64,000 nt of DNA, from assembly GCF_964355755.1 (NCBI RefSeq), contig NC_092679.1, positions 8,372,001 through 8,436,000 on the forward strand. Direction: 5' to 3'. Made by a program: the position numbers and the translations under genes. The stretch's first letter is position 1; each line of letters opens with the position of its first letter. This DNA is from Antedon mediterranea (taxonomy: Eukaryota; Echinodermata; Crinoidea; Comatulida; Antedonidae). Shown piece by piece: positions 21,231 through 34,278 of the stretch. The notes beneath the pieces were generated by a model, which ran no database searches, was not told where the DNA came from, and saw nothing but the letters and a program-made list of their open reading frames with translations.

Positions 21231-23144
21231 TGTAAACAATAATCAAAGACAAATTTTGCATCTCTTCACTTCAACACTGATTTTTATTGATTTTTTACTC
21301 TTTATTTATTTTGAAACCTATTTAAAAATTACATTTTATTTCTGTGACATCGCATAAACCAATTTAGAAACAGAAAACAAATTACACAAACTCCGAACAA
21401 ACTACGAGGAAAAAGAGGAAGTAGTCGGGTTTAATAAAAGATGTCATAAAATAGGGTCCCCGTGGGGGGGTCTTTTATGGGCCTTTTCAAGTTGGCGGTT
21501 AAAATATTCAAATAGCTTATATCTTTGTAATGGCTGGTGTTACAGGTTTCATTTTAGTGTCAAATAATTCATATATATTTATATTGACTCTCATACAATA
21601 TGTACAGTATATACTGTATTTCTATATACAGTGTAGCATTGGTGAAATTACGGGAACACATGTTCTAATTGTTTGGTATGATTACATTATCAAAATAAAC
21701 TTTAAGACAACAATATCGAATAATAATGAATGGAGGAAAATAATATAAGAAAATTTGGCACGTAGAAGCGAAGTGCGCGCTTTTTGAAATTTGTATAACT
21801 TTGACTAAAGAAATAAAAAACAACTTTTTAACTTCAACTTGCCAAATGTGGCACATGCAAGCGAAATCGGACATAAGTCGCATTTGTAGATTTGTAGAAA
21901 CAGCCGAAAACAATAAAAGGCTGAAAAATTAAATTTTTTTATTTTTACAGAAAATGATAGCTGAAACAATATTTATTTACATTACCTTGGTGTTTTTCTA
22001 TTTTGAGACAAATAAATAGATACATTTTAACATTTTGTTTAGTATGTTGGTTAAAAAGATGGTGTAAATTATATGATTTTCATAAAACATATCATGTTTT
22101 ATGCTTAACTTGAAAGTGTTCCATTGGGTTGATTTTAATCAAATTTTGCATAATAATAGAACAATATTTAATTAAGGAAGGTGCGAAGTTTCATTGAAAT
22201 AAAACAATTAGAATACCCTTTTGCCAAGGCGTAAACTTAGACGCCCTGTTTATTTTGTTGTTGTTTTCACTTCCTGTTACTTAACTTTAAAAGCATTTTT
22301 CTCAAAACACTGATTGTAACAACCAAAACTTTAGACTGAGATATCTCTGGAAGTAGACATGATATCAAGATATTTTTTTCAGCATTTCAAATCTTGGATT
22401 ATGTAGTTTCAGTATTTGTGGAAATCTCAATTTTGAAAATTCCGACTTATGTCTGGTTTCCCTTGCAGATGCCACATATGTTAACCTCACAACATCCGAT
22501 AGGCTTAATTTTTATATGAATTCATATCTATATTTCATAATAAATTATAATCATTATCATTTAATTCTGAAGAGCTGAGATATTCAAATATACGCTAAAG
22601 GTGAAATTACACAACATATTCAAGTTTTTAGGCATGATGACGCTATTAAAATGAAAATTATGGCAACTCAAGAGAAAGATAATTATTAGAAAAAGCACAT
22701 ACTGAAATTAGAGCGAAAATCGGGCTTGAATAACCAAGATGCGCTCTGTTGAATGTGATAACCTACAAAAAAGACCCTAATTTTTTAATTCAAGTGACCA
22801 GTTGATGACGTCAAATAGTTATATGAATTTAATATCTACAACTCAATGGCTTCCAGAATGAGTTATTTTCATTTCAGCAATTTTGTGAAAATAAGGTGTG
22901 CATTTTGTCATTTTTAACATGCTCGTATAGTGTCATTTTAAGTCAGAATGGACTTAGGATTGGGATTTGTACAACAATTTTAATTTGTTATGCTTTCTAA
23001 GAATTGTGTGCGCAAAAACGTTTGCATAACCTTGAAATACATAAGTTTTTATTTGCTAATATTTTTACCCTTCACCTAAAGCTTACTTATAGTTAATTTT
23101 TTTAATATTTTATGACAAGTTACGGAGATATGCACAAGTTAGCA
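21231..23144. other. Intron tract with an old reverse relative of the array units
   Basis: 21240-22430 has no recognised feature beyond AT-rich DNA and a G-run at 21470-21476. 22480-22900 resembles, in reverse, the array units of 25-46 kb: ACAACATCCGATAGG, ATGAATTCATATCTA, TTTTTAGGCATGATGACG and a GATGCGCTCTGTTGAATGTGAT block. It is strongly diverged, so it is an ancient insertion of the same broad family on the minus strand. Confidence 0.45.
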
Positions 23145-23760
23145 CCACTCGTTGCTAAAGTCCAGAACTAAAAGAGTTATTTTGAAAGTTCACCCTCATA
23201 CCCCATCCCACCTTATTGATAACACCCTTTCCATCTCATCCGTTTCTCAACGTTATCAGTTTCAACTTGGTTGTCTCGCCTATCGGGCTTCCATCAATAC
23301 CGTTCCGGATTACATTAGTCGCATGTTAACCAGGACTCAGCCCGGAAGTCGACCAACTACCAGATCCATCTCTAATTGTAATTATATTGTTCCTCGACCT
23401 TCATTAGAGATTTTTAAACAATGTTTCAATTATAAAGTGCCTATGTATTTTAATATGATTCCTAAAATCATTCGACAATCTGAAAATATTATTGCCTTTA
23501 AACGTGAACTTAAAGAATTTATTTCCAGCTAATATTGTTCGTATTGTGTATATATATATTTTATCTGTCAACGATTTTAACTTCTATATGAATTTTATAA
23601 CCATTGTAAATTTTTAGGCCTATATTATGTCATTTGAATATTCAATATTTTATGTGTTTTACTGTATGTATGTTTTATCAAATGATCAGTTCCATTAGGA
23701 ACTGGATAGGCTACCCTCAGTAAAAATGGTAATAAATAAATAAATAAATATGATTGATAA
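23145..23760 (+). mobile_element. LINE 3' fragment (CR1/Jockey-type RT C-terminus and tail)
   Basis: 23152-23532 encodes up to 126 residues with the usual C-terminal pattern of CR1/Jockey-type LINE ORF2: a short helical region, then VPDYISRMLT, a basic segment, IVPRPSLEIFKQCFNY, and a final FKRELKEFI before the stop. A 3' UTR follows, ending in AAATAAATAAATAAATA (23731-23750), the characteristic short-repeat tail. It is 5'-truncated and has lost the catalytic RT core. It is a mobile-element remnant in the intron, not a host exon. Confidence 0.72.
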
Positions 23761-24700
23761 TGTGATTTAACAAAATGTCGTATAAATGACGACACAGATG
23801 AGTGATCATGCGGAAAAGCTTATGAGGATTAAGTTAAATTGTTTGAAAGATATTGTGAAATTTTTGTGATCATGCACCATGGTTAGTGATTGATATTGAT
23901 TCCAATTAATTATATGTTCCAATAGACCCGACGTTAAATACAAAAAACAACCATGTTTAATGCGTAGACCAAATTTCAATTAAATAATAAAAATAAAACC
24001 CCGATTTTAAGCATGGCATCATAGACAAGTTCTATTTCCTCTGAAATATGGTGCAAGAAGCATGTTTGGGTAGAAGCTGGGATCCACTTGATTTAGGATA
24101 TTTCGACCTCGCTGATTATGAATATGGCGGATCCCAAGCGAAATTCGGCCATCTAAGCCCTTAATTTGCATAATTAAAAATGGCGGCCATTTTTTTATAA
24201 TTACCCTATATCTCGAGAACCACTAGTCACAGATAATTAATTTTGGTCTCAAAATGTTTTAAATATATGTTTTTATATTCACTTTAATGACACATTTTCT
24301 CAAAAAATGGATGCAAGTCTTATTTCTGTCATTTTGACCTTTGACCTTGATTTATCGTATCTCCGTAACCAATAATCGGAGAGACACGAAATAGGGCTCA
24401 AATTGTTCAGAAACTATACATTCATATTTATTATAATGAAATGTTTTTACAAAAAATGGCCGATTCTACAACTATTGACCTTTGAACTATAGTCAAATAT
24501 AATAATATAATAATAATATAACTTTGAAAATTGTGGTCTTATGAATTATTATTTTGTAATGTCATTTATATAATGCTCTAATTAATCTATTAATTGAAAA
24601 ACACAGGGCTTCAGGTCCACAACTGAAGTCTATACAATAGCACCACACAAGCTGGAATGCCGAAAATACAATATAAAATCCACTATGGCCAAGTAGCGGT
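23761..24700. other. Intron tract with a relative of the foldback arm
   Basis: 24160-24560 shares ordered blocks with the foldback arm 19080-19370: ATGGCGGCCATTT-type start, TTGACCTTTGACCTTG, CGTATCTCCGTAACCAATA, AATAGGGCTCAAATT and CTATTGACCTTTGA. It is an older direct-orientation relative of the same repeat. The remaining bases have no recognised feature. Confidence 0.5.
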
Positions 24701-24769
24701 GCAGATGAAGCTAAAATCTAAGTGCAATCTAACAGCCAAACGACGTGAAAACAGCAAAGCCTACCACAT

Positions 24770-25050
24770 TCCTCATTCATCTGTTGACTAGTTCCCTTTT
24801 TATCCACGAACCGCTGAACAATGGAACCTTCTCCCAGAAGAAGTTGTAAATACTACTTCCCTTCTACAATTTAAAACTCTCTTTAAACAAATGCAACAGA
24901 ACCTTTTAGATAAACATCAACCAATAAATACAGGGCCACCTACGAATTTGTTCAAATGGGGATCTTTCAAGAAAATAGGTGAAAGGGATTGTACATATGT
25001 GTTGTTTTATATGCGGCACACACTGTATACAAAAAAATAAATAAATAAAA
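24770..25050 (+). mobile_element. LINE 3' fragment with AAATA tail
   Basis: In one + frame, about 24790-24900 reads FPFYPRTAEQWNLLPEEVV followed by NTTSLLQFKTLFKQM. This is the typical WN-LP-(E)-V...FK end of LINE ORF2 proteins. It is followed by A/AT-rich repeats (25031-25050). A short ORF track entry would miss it because stops and shifts break the upstream part. It is a decayed 5'-truncated copy, different from the one at 23145. Confidence 0.6.
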
Positions 25051-25058
25051 AATTGCAA

Positions 25059-25222
25059 CAGCTTTAGCCAGTGAAGCAGTAGCCTTCATCTGAAGTTTTC
25101 TCCTAATGGAAGGGCCGGGCTCTGAATAAAGTTTTCCGTAAACCACAACATCGCCACACATACTTATATATGCACATGTACTGTGCATAGTACGACCCGA
25201 GTCAGGATTATTGATCCTTTTT
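25059..25222 (+). repeat. Left part of duplicated locus (copy A), flank of the array
   Basis: These 164 bases match 47232-47393 with only a 2-base indel and a few substitutions. In copy A the sequence stops at GATCCTTTTT and the array begins. In copy B it continues straight into CTCTTTTTACTTCTGCC, which in copy A is found only after the array at 46315. The match fixes the left border of the array at 25222/25223. Confidence 0.85.
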
Positions 25223-26713
25223 AGTTATCCGCTTGGTATACCAAGCGGATAACTCCTTGTTATTGTATGAGATCAACATTTTTTGGTTATCCGCAACTTG
25301 TGCACCTCCTATTTTCGAATGACGTCAGAGTTGCGCAACGTGACTTACGCGCGATTTTATGATTTTTTATGATTGATCATAGACTAAAAACCAAAAGTCA
25401 TCTTGTATTGACACTTAGTGAAAATTTAAGTCATATCAAGGGAAAACTTTCTATGGATTAAAAATGGCATGTTTTACAAGAACTTACGCACGCACGCGCA
25501 TTTAAAATTTCAAAATGCGCAAAATTAATTTCTAATCAACTTTCTACGCTGATCAGGACATTTTGAGCATGTCAAAAATTCCCACGCGCGCGAAAAAATT
25601 TACTCGTAAGGTGCGCACGTAGCATGAAAACCATGTGTTTTTCTCTTGAATTATGATTTTACAGCCTTTCTTAGTAATTTTAAAAAAGATTGACATCATT
25701 TCAAATAAAAATGACGTCATATGAACACGTTGATTGAGACCATTTGCGCACGTTTTAGTTGAAAAAGTTATAAAATATTGTCAAAATAATGCCTATTTTG
25801 AATCTATTATAACTCTTCAGGATCAAAGGTGACCCCAATTTTTTAAAACTTATTATGCAAGAAGATAAATTGTAGATATAAATTCATGCACAATTTTTAC
25901 CTCTCGGATGTTATGACGTCATCGTATGGCCACACGAATGTATAATATAGGATTTTTGTCTCTTTTGTTATTGCTCATCACTTTCAATAGAGCGCATCTT
26001 GCTTATCCGTATTCCATTTCCTCCGAGATTTTAATATTATCTAGGTCAATCAACTATCTTTCACATGAGTTAAAAATATTTTAATTGTTATGACGTCATC
26101 ATGCCTAAAAATTTTAATTAACAGGGTAATTAATTTCATCTTTACAGTAAATTTTAATCTGTTATAGCTCGTACGAATAAAATGTGATAATCACGATTAA
26201 AACGTTTTCAGGAAGCTATGGGATTGTAGATACTAAATCATGTGAACTTTTCGCCAATTAGATATTGTGACGTCATCATATGGCCAATTAAATAAACAAA
26301 GTCGTATTTTCATCTTTTGCGTCATAGTTCATTACATTTAAAAAAGCGCGCATCAATATTACATGTATTCAAATTTCTTCTAAACGTTAATATGTTGTTG
26401 CTGAGATAATTTCCTTCCGAAATTACTACCTTCGCGTTTCATTTTGAAACCGTCAACATGTTAAAAATTGGAATAAAATACGGGTCCTGCAATTTCACCT
26501 ATTTTACACTGTCGTTGATATGTATACAGATTATACTGTGTGTACTATATGACACAAAATATACAGCATTCAGCACTAACAACACATCATATTCTTCAGT
26601 TCAGGTAATAATGCCATAATCTTTTTTTGTGTGCAAAATTTCAACGTATGACGTGCGCGTGGCGTTTGTCGAGCGGATAACTAACTCGTCAAAGTGACGA
26701 GTTTCATGTCTAG
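25223..26713 (+). mobile_element. Array unit 1
   Basis: The only unit with an intact left terminus at the array edge: hairpin arms GTTATCCGC and GCGGATAAC around TTGGTATACCAA, then AACTCCTTGT. It ends at CTAG 26710-26713. I count five exact TGACGTCA octamers: 25320, 25712, 25914, 26091 and 26268. Confidence 0.75.
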
Positions 26714-28233
26714 TTCTTCTTTCTTTCCCGGATTTTTGTGAGCAGCATATCCCCTATTGCTTGTGAATATATCTTTTGTATAACTTTGTCATTATATGGA
26801 CATTTACCTGAAGTTGTGCACCTCCATATTTTGAATGACGTCAGAGTTGCGCAACGTGACTTACGCGCGATTTTATGAATTTCAATGATTGATCATAGGA
26901 TAAAAAATAAGTCATTTTGAATTGACACTTAGTGAAAATTTAAGTTATATCAAGGGCAAACTTTCTATGGAATAAAAATGGCATGTTTTACAAGATGTTA
27001 CGCGCGCACGCGCATTTAAAGTTTCAAAATGCGCAAAATTAATTTCTAATCAACTTTCTACGCTGATCATGACATTTTGAGCATCTAAAAAATTCCCGCG
27101 CGCGAAAAAAATTTTACGCGTAAGATGCGCACGGAGCATGAAAATCATGTTTTTTCTCTTGAATTGTGATTTTCCAGTCTTTCCTAGTCATTTTCAAGAA
27201 GATTGACATAATTTCAAATTAAAATGACGTCATACGAACACGTTAATTTAGACCATTTGTGTGCGTTTTAGTTTAAAAAGTTATAAAATATTGTCAAAAT
27301 AATGCCTATTTTGAATCTATTATAGCTCTTCAGAATCGAAGGTGACCCCCAATTTTTTTACTTTATTAATATTATGCAAGAAGATAAATTGTAGATATGA
27401 ATTCATACAACATTTTTACCTCTCGGATGTTATGACGTCATCGTATGGCCACACGAATGTAAAATATAGGATTTTTGTCTCTTTCGTTATTGCTCATCAC
27501 ATTCAGCAGAGCGCATCTTGCTTATACATATTCCATTTCCCCCGAGATTTTAATATTGTCTACGTCCATCAACTATCTTTCAAATGAGTTAAAAATATTT
27601 TAATATTTATGACGTCATCATGTCTAAAAATGTAAATAACGTGGGTCACTTATTTTCATCATCTCATCAGAAAATTTCAATCTGTTATAGCTCGTCAGAA
27701 TAAAAAGTGATAATCATGATTAAAACGTTTTCTGAAAGCTATTGGATTTTAGATACGAATTCATGTGAATATTTTGCCAATCAGATGTTGTGATGTCATC
27801 ATATGGCCAGTTAAATTCAAAAAGTCATATTTTCATCTCTTGCGTAAAAGTTCATTGCGTTTAAACGAGAGCGCATCTCACTTTCACGTGCCCAAAATTC
27901 TTCAAATTTGTATTAATGTAATTATTTAGATAATTATCTTCTAAAATTGTTATTTTATATGCCAATTTGATGACGTCATCGTGTTAGTAATTGGATTTAA
28001 AAGATGGGTCTCGTAATTTCGTCTATTCTACACTGTATATAACATACAGTGTATTCTGTAAACACTGTAATATGCTGTATGCTACAAAATAGGTACAATT
28101 CAGCACTGTAAGCATATTTAAATACTGTAATAGGATGGCATAATAATTGTCGGCGTTCATATAGTTTAAAGTATGTGCATGTTGCGTTTGCGCGGATAAC
28201 CCGAACTCGTCAAAGTGACGAGTTCAAGTCTAG
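26714..28233 (+). mobile_element. Array unit 2
   Basis: Lacks the left hairpin; it starts with the pyrimidine tract TTCTTCTTTCTTTCCCGG. It belongs to a subtype whose 3' part reads GCGGATAACCCGAACTCGTC before the hairpin and AAGTCTAG at the end. Unit 12 and the split copy at 60357-61291 are of this subtype. Confidence 0.7.
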
Positions 28234-29846
28234 TTCTTCATCTTCTTTGTTATTAGTTATCCGCTTAGTAGCGGATAACTCCTTGTAATCGTCCTGTTTC
28301 ATCATATTTTTTTTTTTTTTTTTCCTGTATTATACTTCTTTCCTTCTGTCATTTTTGTGCGTCGCGTTTCTCTAAAACGTGTAAACAGAACATATCGTAA
28401 CTTTGTCAACATATCAACATTTACGTGAACTTGTGCACCTCCTATTTTTGAATGAAGTCAGAGTTGCGCAACGTGACTTACGCGCGATTTTATGAATTTC
28501 AATGATTGATCATAGACTAAAAACGAAACATAATTTTGTTTTGACACTTTGTGAAAATTTAAGTCACATCAAGCGCAAACTTCCTATGGATTAAAAATAG
28601 CATGTTTCACAAAAAGTTACGCGCGCACGCGCGTTTAAAATTTTAGAGTGCGAAAAATCAACTTCTAATCAACTTTCTATGCGTTTCATGTCATTTTAAG
28701 CATGTCAAAAATTCCCACGCGCGCGAAATTTTTTACGCACGCGGTGCACACTTAGAGTTAAAAACATATTTTTTTCGCGTGATTCATGTTTTTTCAGCCT
28801 TTTATAGTAATGTTACCAACTTTTAAACAATTTCGACTTAAAATTACGTCATACGAGCACGTCGAATTAAATAATTTGCACGCGTTTCTGGTGAAAAAGT
28901 TCAAAAATTCGTCAAAATTATGCCTATTTTTAAACAGTCATAGATTCTAAACTACATGGAGAACTTTTTTTTAATTACATATTCTGGAAGTTGATGAGTT
29001 GTAGATATCGAATCATGCATTAATATGGCTAACCGGACATTGTGACGTCATCGTATGGCCACGCGAATATAAAATATAGGATTTTTGTCTCTTTCGTCAT
29101 AGCTCATCACATTTAATAGAGCGCATCTCCACTTATTCGTAGTCGATTTTCACCCCGATTTTACTATATTCTAGGTCAATCAACTATCGTTTGCATGAAT
29201 TAAAAATTTTTTAATTTTTTCAACGTCATCATGCCTAAAAATTTAAATTACGTTGGTCATTAATTTCATCTTTACAGTAAATTTTAATCTGTTATAGCTC
29301 GTAAGAATAAAATGTGATAATCACGATTAAAACGTTTTCAGGAAGCTATTGTATTGTAGATACAAAATCATGTGAAAATTGTGCCAATCGAATGTTGTAA
29401 CGTCATCATATGGCCAGTTAAATACAAAAAGTCGTATTTTCATCTTTTGCGTTATATTTCATTACATTTAAAAGAGCGCGCATCAATATTTCACGTATTC
29501 AAATTTCTTCTACACGTTAATATGTTGTTGCTGAGATAATTTAATTCTGAAATTTCTACTTTTGCATTTCATTTTGAAACCGTCAAGATGTTAAAAATTA
29601 CAATAAAATACGGGTCCCGTAATTTCACCTATTTTACACTATTTGTGATATGTATACAGATTGTACTGTGTATACTATGTATATGACACAAAATAACAGA
29701 ATTCAGAAATAACAACATATCATATTCTTCAGTTCAGGTCATAATGCCTTAATATTTTTCTGTGTGCAATATTCTAACGTATGACGTGCACGTGGCGTTT
29801 GTCGAGCGGATAACTAACTCGTCAAAGTGACGAGTTTCATGTCTAG
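28234..29846 (+). mobile_element. Array unit 3, with an internal left terminus
   Basis: A left-end hairpin (AGTTATCCGC at 28255, closing arm GCGGATAAC) and a run of about 18 T lie near its start, so the real element probably begins at 28255. Its body is most like unit 7/11. Ends at CTAG 29843-29846. Confidence 0.7.
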
Positions 29847-30973
29847 TTCTTCTTTCTTTCCCGGATTTTTGTGACCAGCATATCTCTATTGCTTGTGAAC
29901 ATAACTTTGTATAACTTGGTAAAAAGATTGACATTGAAGTGTAGATGTGCAGCCAACCTTTTGGACGATGTCAGATCCGCGTTGCGTAAGTTACGCGCGA
30001 TTTTATGAATTTCGCGTATTTAACATAGACTAAAAACCAAAAGTCATTTTGTAATAACACTTGGAGAAAATTTAAGTCATATCAAGGGCAAACTTTCTAT
30101 GGATTAAAAATGGAATGTTTCAAAGAAAGTTACGCGCGCACGCGCGTTTAAAATTTCAAAATGCGAAAAATCAACTTCTAATCAACTTTCTACGCGTTTC
30201 ATGTCATTTTGAGCATTTCAAAATTTCCCACGCGTGCGCAATTTTTTTACGCGCACGTGCGCACGTAGCGCAAAAACATCATTTTTTTGCTTGATTTTTG
30301 TTTTTCTTGTCTTTTTTAGAAAATTTACCAACTTTCAAACAATTTCGATATAAAATCACGTCATACGAGCACGTAGAATTAAACAATTTACGCGCATTTT
30401 TGATGAAAAAGTTCAAAAATTTGTCAAAATTATGCCTTTTTTTAAACAGTCATAGATTCTAAACTACGTGGTGAACTTTTTTATAATTACATATTCTGGT
30501 AGTAGATGAGTTGCAGATATCAAATCATGCATCAATATGGCTAACCGGACATTGTGACGGCCACTCGAATATAAAATATAGGATTTTTGTCTCTTTCCTC
30601 GTAGCTCGTCACATTTAATATAGCGCATCTCCACTTATTTGTATTCCATTTCTCCCCATTTTTTTATGTTGTCTAGGTCTATCAATTATCTTTCGCACGA
30701 TTCACCATTTTCAAAATTGTGATGACGTCATCATGTTCAAAAGCGTCAATAACTTTGGTCACTTATTTTCCCCTATTCTGCACTGTATGTAGTACGTATA
30801 CAGTATATAGTGTATACCGTATATACTCAGACGTGACGAAAAATAGAGAGCACACTGAAATTGTTTCAATGACTTAATCGTTTTTCTGCGCGCAATATTC
30901 TAACGTATAACGTGCACGTGGCCTTTGCGCTGCGGATAACCTAACTCGTCCGTAGTGACGAGTTCAAATCTAG
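29847..30973 (+). mobile_element. Array unit 4 (short subtype)
   Basis: Only 1,127 bp. The usual TGCACCTCCTATTTTTGAATG block is replaced by the diverged TGTGCAGCCAACCTTTTGG, and the 3' third of the unit is missing. The end hairpin is altered to AACTCGTCCGTAGTGACGAG. Ends at CTAG 30970-30973. Confidence 0.7.
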
Positions 30974-30987
30974 TTTTCTGTATTATT

Positions 30988-31200
30988 AGTTATCCGCATT
31001 CAGCGGATAACTCCTTGTAACTGTCCTGTTACTTTTTGGTTATCCGCAACTTAGTTGCAGGATAACCCATGTGATTGTAAATATCTTTTTTTTCATCTTC
31101 TTTGTTATTAGTTATCCGCATTCAGCGGATAACTCCTTGTAACTGTCCTGTTACTTTTTTTTAGTTATCCGCATTCAGCGGATAACTCCTTGTAATCGTC
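30988..31200 (+). repeat. Cluster of four left-terminal hairpins
   Basis: Left-end hairpins start at 30988, 31038 (GGTTATCCGC variant), 31110 and 31163, each with an inverted GTTATCCGC/GCGGATAAC arm or its variant and a following AACTCCTTGT or CCATGTGATTG. Only the last is followed by a unit body. The others are orphan 5' ends of 50-70 bp. Confidence 0.75.
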
Positions 31201-32745
31201 CTGTTACTTTTTTTTCTTCTTCTTTCTTTCTCCCTCATTTTTGTGTCTCACGTATCTCAAAAACTTGTAAACATAACATTTCATAACTTTGTCAACATAT
31301 GTGCATATACGTGAAGTTGTGCACCTCCTATTTTTGAATGACGTCAGAGTTGCGCAACGTGACTTACGCGCGATTTTATGATTTTTTATGATTGACCATA
31401 GATTAAAAACCAAGCGTAATTTTGTTTTGACACTTTGTGAAAATTTAAGTCTTATCAAGTGCAAATATTCTATGGATTAAAAATGGCATTTTTTACAAGA
31501 AGTTACGCGCGCACGCGCATTTAAAATTTCAAAATGCGCAAAATTAATTTCTAATCAACTTTCTACGCTGATCATGACATTTTGAGCATGTCAAAAATTC
31601 CCACGCGCGCGAAAAAATTTACGCGTAAGGGGCGCACGGAGTATGAAAACCATGTTTTTTTTCTTGAATTTTGAGTGTCCAGCCTTTCGTAGTCATTTTA
31701 AACAAGATTGACATCATTTCAAGTTAAAATGACGTCATACGTACACGTTGATTTAGACCATTTGCATGCGTTTTAGTTGCAAAAGTGAAAAAATATTGTC
31801 AAAATTATGCCTATTTTGAATCTATTATAGCTCGTCAGGATCAAAGGTGACCCCAATTTGTTTTAACTTATTATGCAAGAAGATAAATTGTAGATATAAA
31901 TTCATGCAGAATTTTTACCTCTCGGAAGTTATGACGTCATCGTATGGCCACACGAATGTAAAATATAGGATTTTTGTCTCTTTCGTTATTGCTCATCACT
32001 TTCAATAGAGCGCATCTCGGTTATCCGTATTCCATTTCCTCCGATATTTAATATTATCTAGGTCAATCAATTATCTTTCCATGAGTAAAAAATATTTTAA
32101 TTTTTATGACGTCATTATGTCTAAAAATGTAAAGCATATTATCACGTATTTTCATCTTTACAGTAAGTTTCAATCTGTTATAGCTCGTCAGAATAATAAG
32201 TGATAATCATGATTAAAACGTTTTCTGGAAGCTATTGGACTGTATATACGAATTCATATAAACAGTTTGCCAATCAGGTGTTGTGCCGTCATCATATGGC
32301 CAGTTGAATAAAAAAAGACGTATTTTCATATTTTGCGTAATAGTTCATCACATTTAAAAGGGTGCGCATCTATATTTTATGTATTCAATTTTCTTCTACA
32401 CCTTAATATGTTGTTCCTGAGATTATTTCCTTCTGAAATTGTTATCTAAGTGTTTCGTTTTGATACCGTCGTCATGTTAAAAATTGGAATAAATGGCGGG
32501 TCCCGTAATTTCACCTATTCTACACTGTATGTAATATGTATACAGATTATACTGTTTGCATGTACCGTATATACTATATGACACAAAATTGACAGAATTC
32601 AGCACTAACAGCATATCATATTCTTCAGTTCTTGTCATAATTCCATAATCTTTATCTGTGTGCAATATTCCAACTTATGACGTGCACGTGGCGTTTGTCG
32701 TGGTGCGGATAACTAACTCGTCAATGTGACGAGTTTCATGTCTAG
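31163..32745 (+). mobile_element. Array unit 5, with left terminus
   Basis: Starts with an intact left hairpin (31163) and a T-run, and ends at CTAG 32742-32745, so it is a nearly complete element of 1,583 bp. It holds four exact TGACGTCA octamers; a fifth site is changed to CCGTCA near 32287. The 3' hairpin has an AAT loop variant (CGTCAATGTGACG). Confidence 0.75.
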
Positions 32746-34278
32746 TTTTCTTCTTTCTTTCTCCTCTATTTTTGTGTCTCGCGTATCTCAAAAACGTGTA
32801 AACATAACATGTTATAACTTTGTCAGCATGAGGGCATTCAGGTGAAGTTGTGCACCTCCTATTTTTGAATGACGTCAGAGTTGCGCAACATGACTTACGC
32901 GCGTTTTTACGAATTTCGCATTTTTAACATAGATTGAAAACCATATAGCAATTTAAATTGAAACTTAACGAAAGTTTAATTGATATCTTGCGCTAACAGA
33001 ATGTGAAAAAAAAATGGCATGTTTCACAGGAAGTTACGCGCGCACGCGCGTTTTAAATTTCAAAATGCGAAAAATCAATTTCTAATCAACTTTCTACGCG
33101 TTTCATGTCATTTTGAGCATGTAAAAAATTCCCACGTACGCGCATTTTTTTACGCGTGCGGTGCGCACGTAGCGTTGAAAACCATTTTTTTCACGTGATT
33201 TATGTTTTTCCAGCCTTTTCTAGTAATTTTACCAACTTTTGAACAATTTCGACTTAAAATTACGTCATACGGGCACGTCGAATTGGATAATTTACGTGCA
33301 TTTTTGATGAAAAAGTTCAAAAAGTCGTCAAAATTTGTCAAAATTATGCCCTTTTTTAAACAGTTATAGTTCCTAAACTAAACGGTGAAAGTTATTTTTA
33401 TTGCATATTCTGAAAGTTGATGAGTTGTAGATTTTGAATCATGCATTAATATGGCTAACCGGACATTGTGACGTCACCGTATGCCCACGCAAATATAAAA
33501 TATAGGATTTTTGTATCTTTCATCATAGCGCATGACATTTAATAGAGCGCATCTCCAATTATCTGTTTTCCATTTTTGCCCCGATTTTTATATTATCTAG
33601 GTCAATCAACTATCTTTCGTATGAGTTAAAAATATTTTAATATTTATGACGTCATCATGTCTAAAAATGTAAATAACGTGGGTCACTTATTTTTGTCCTT
33701 ACAGTAAATTTCAATCTGTTATAGCTCGTCAGAATAAAACGTGATAATCATGATTAAAACGTTTTCTGGAAGCTATTGGATTGTAGATACGAATTTATGT
33801 AAACATTTTCCCAATCAGATCTTGTGACGTCATCATATGGCCAGTTGAATAAAAAAAGTCGTATTTTCATATTTTTCGTCATAGTTCATTATATTTAAAA
33901 GAGCGCGCATCAATATTAAACGTATTCAAATTTCTTCTACACGTTAATATGTTGTTGCTGAGATAATTTCCTTCCGAAATTGCTATCTTAGTGTTTCATC
34001 TTGATACCGTCGCCATGTTACAAATTTGAATAAATGGCGGGTCCCGTAATTTCACCTCTTCTACACTGTATGTAACATGTATACAGATTATACTGTTTTC
34101 ATGTATATACTATATGACACAAAATTGACAGAATTCAGCACTAACAACATATCATATTCTTCAGATCAGGTCATAATGCCATAATTTTCTTCTGTGTGCA
34201 ATATTCTAACGTATGACGTGCACGTGGCGTTTGTCGTGCGGATAACTAACTCGTCAAAGTGACGAGTTACATGTCTAG
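32746..34278 (+). mobile_element. Array unit 6
   Basis: Subtype distinguished by CATATAGCAATTTAAATTG near 32942 and by TTGTCAAAATTATGCCC; unit 10 is its duplicate and unit 13 its closest other relative. No left hairpin. Ends at CTAG 34275-34278, which is followed by TACTTCTTTC rather than TTCTTCTTTC. Confidence 0.7.
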
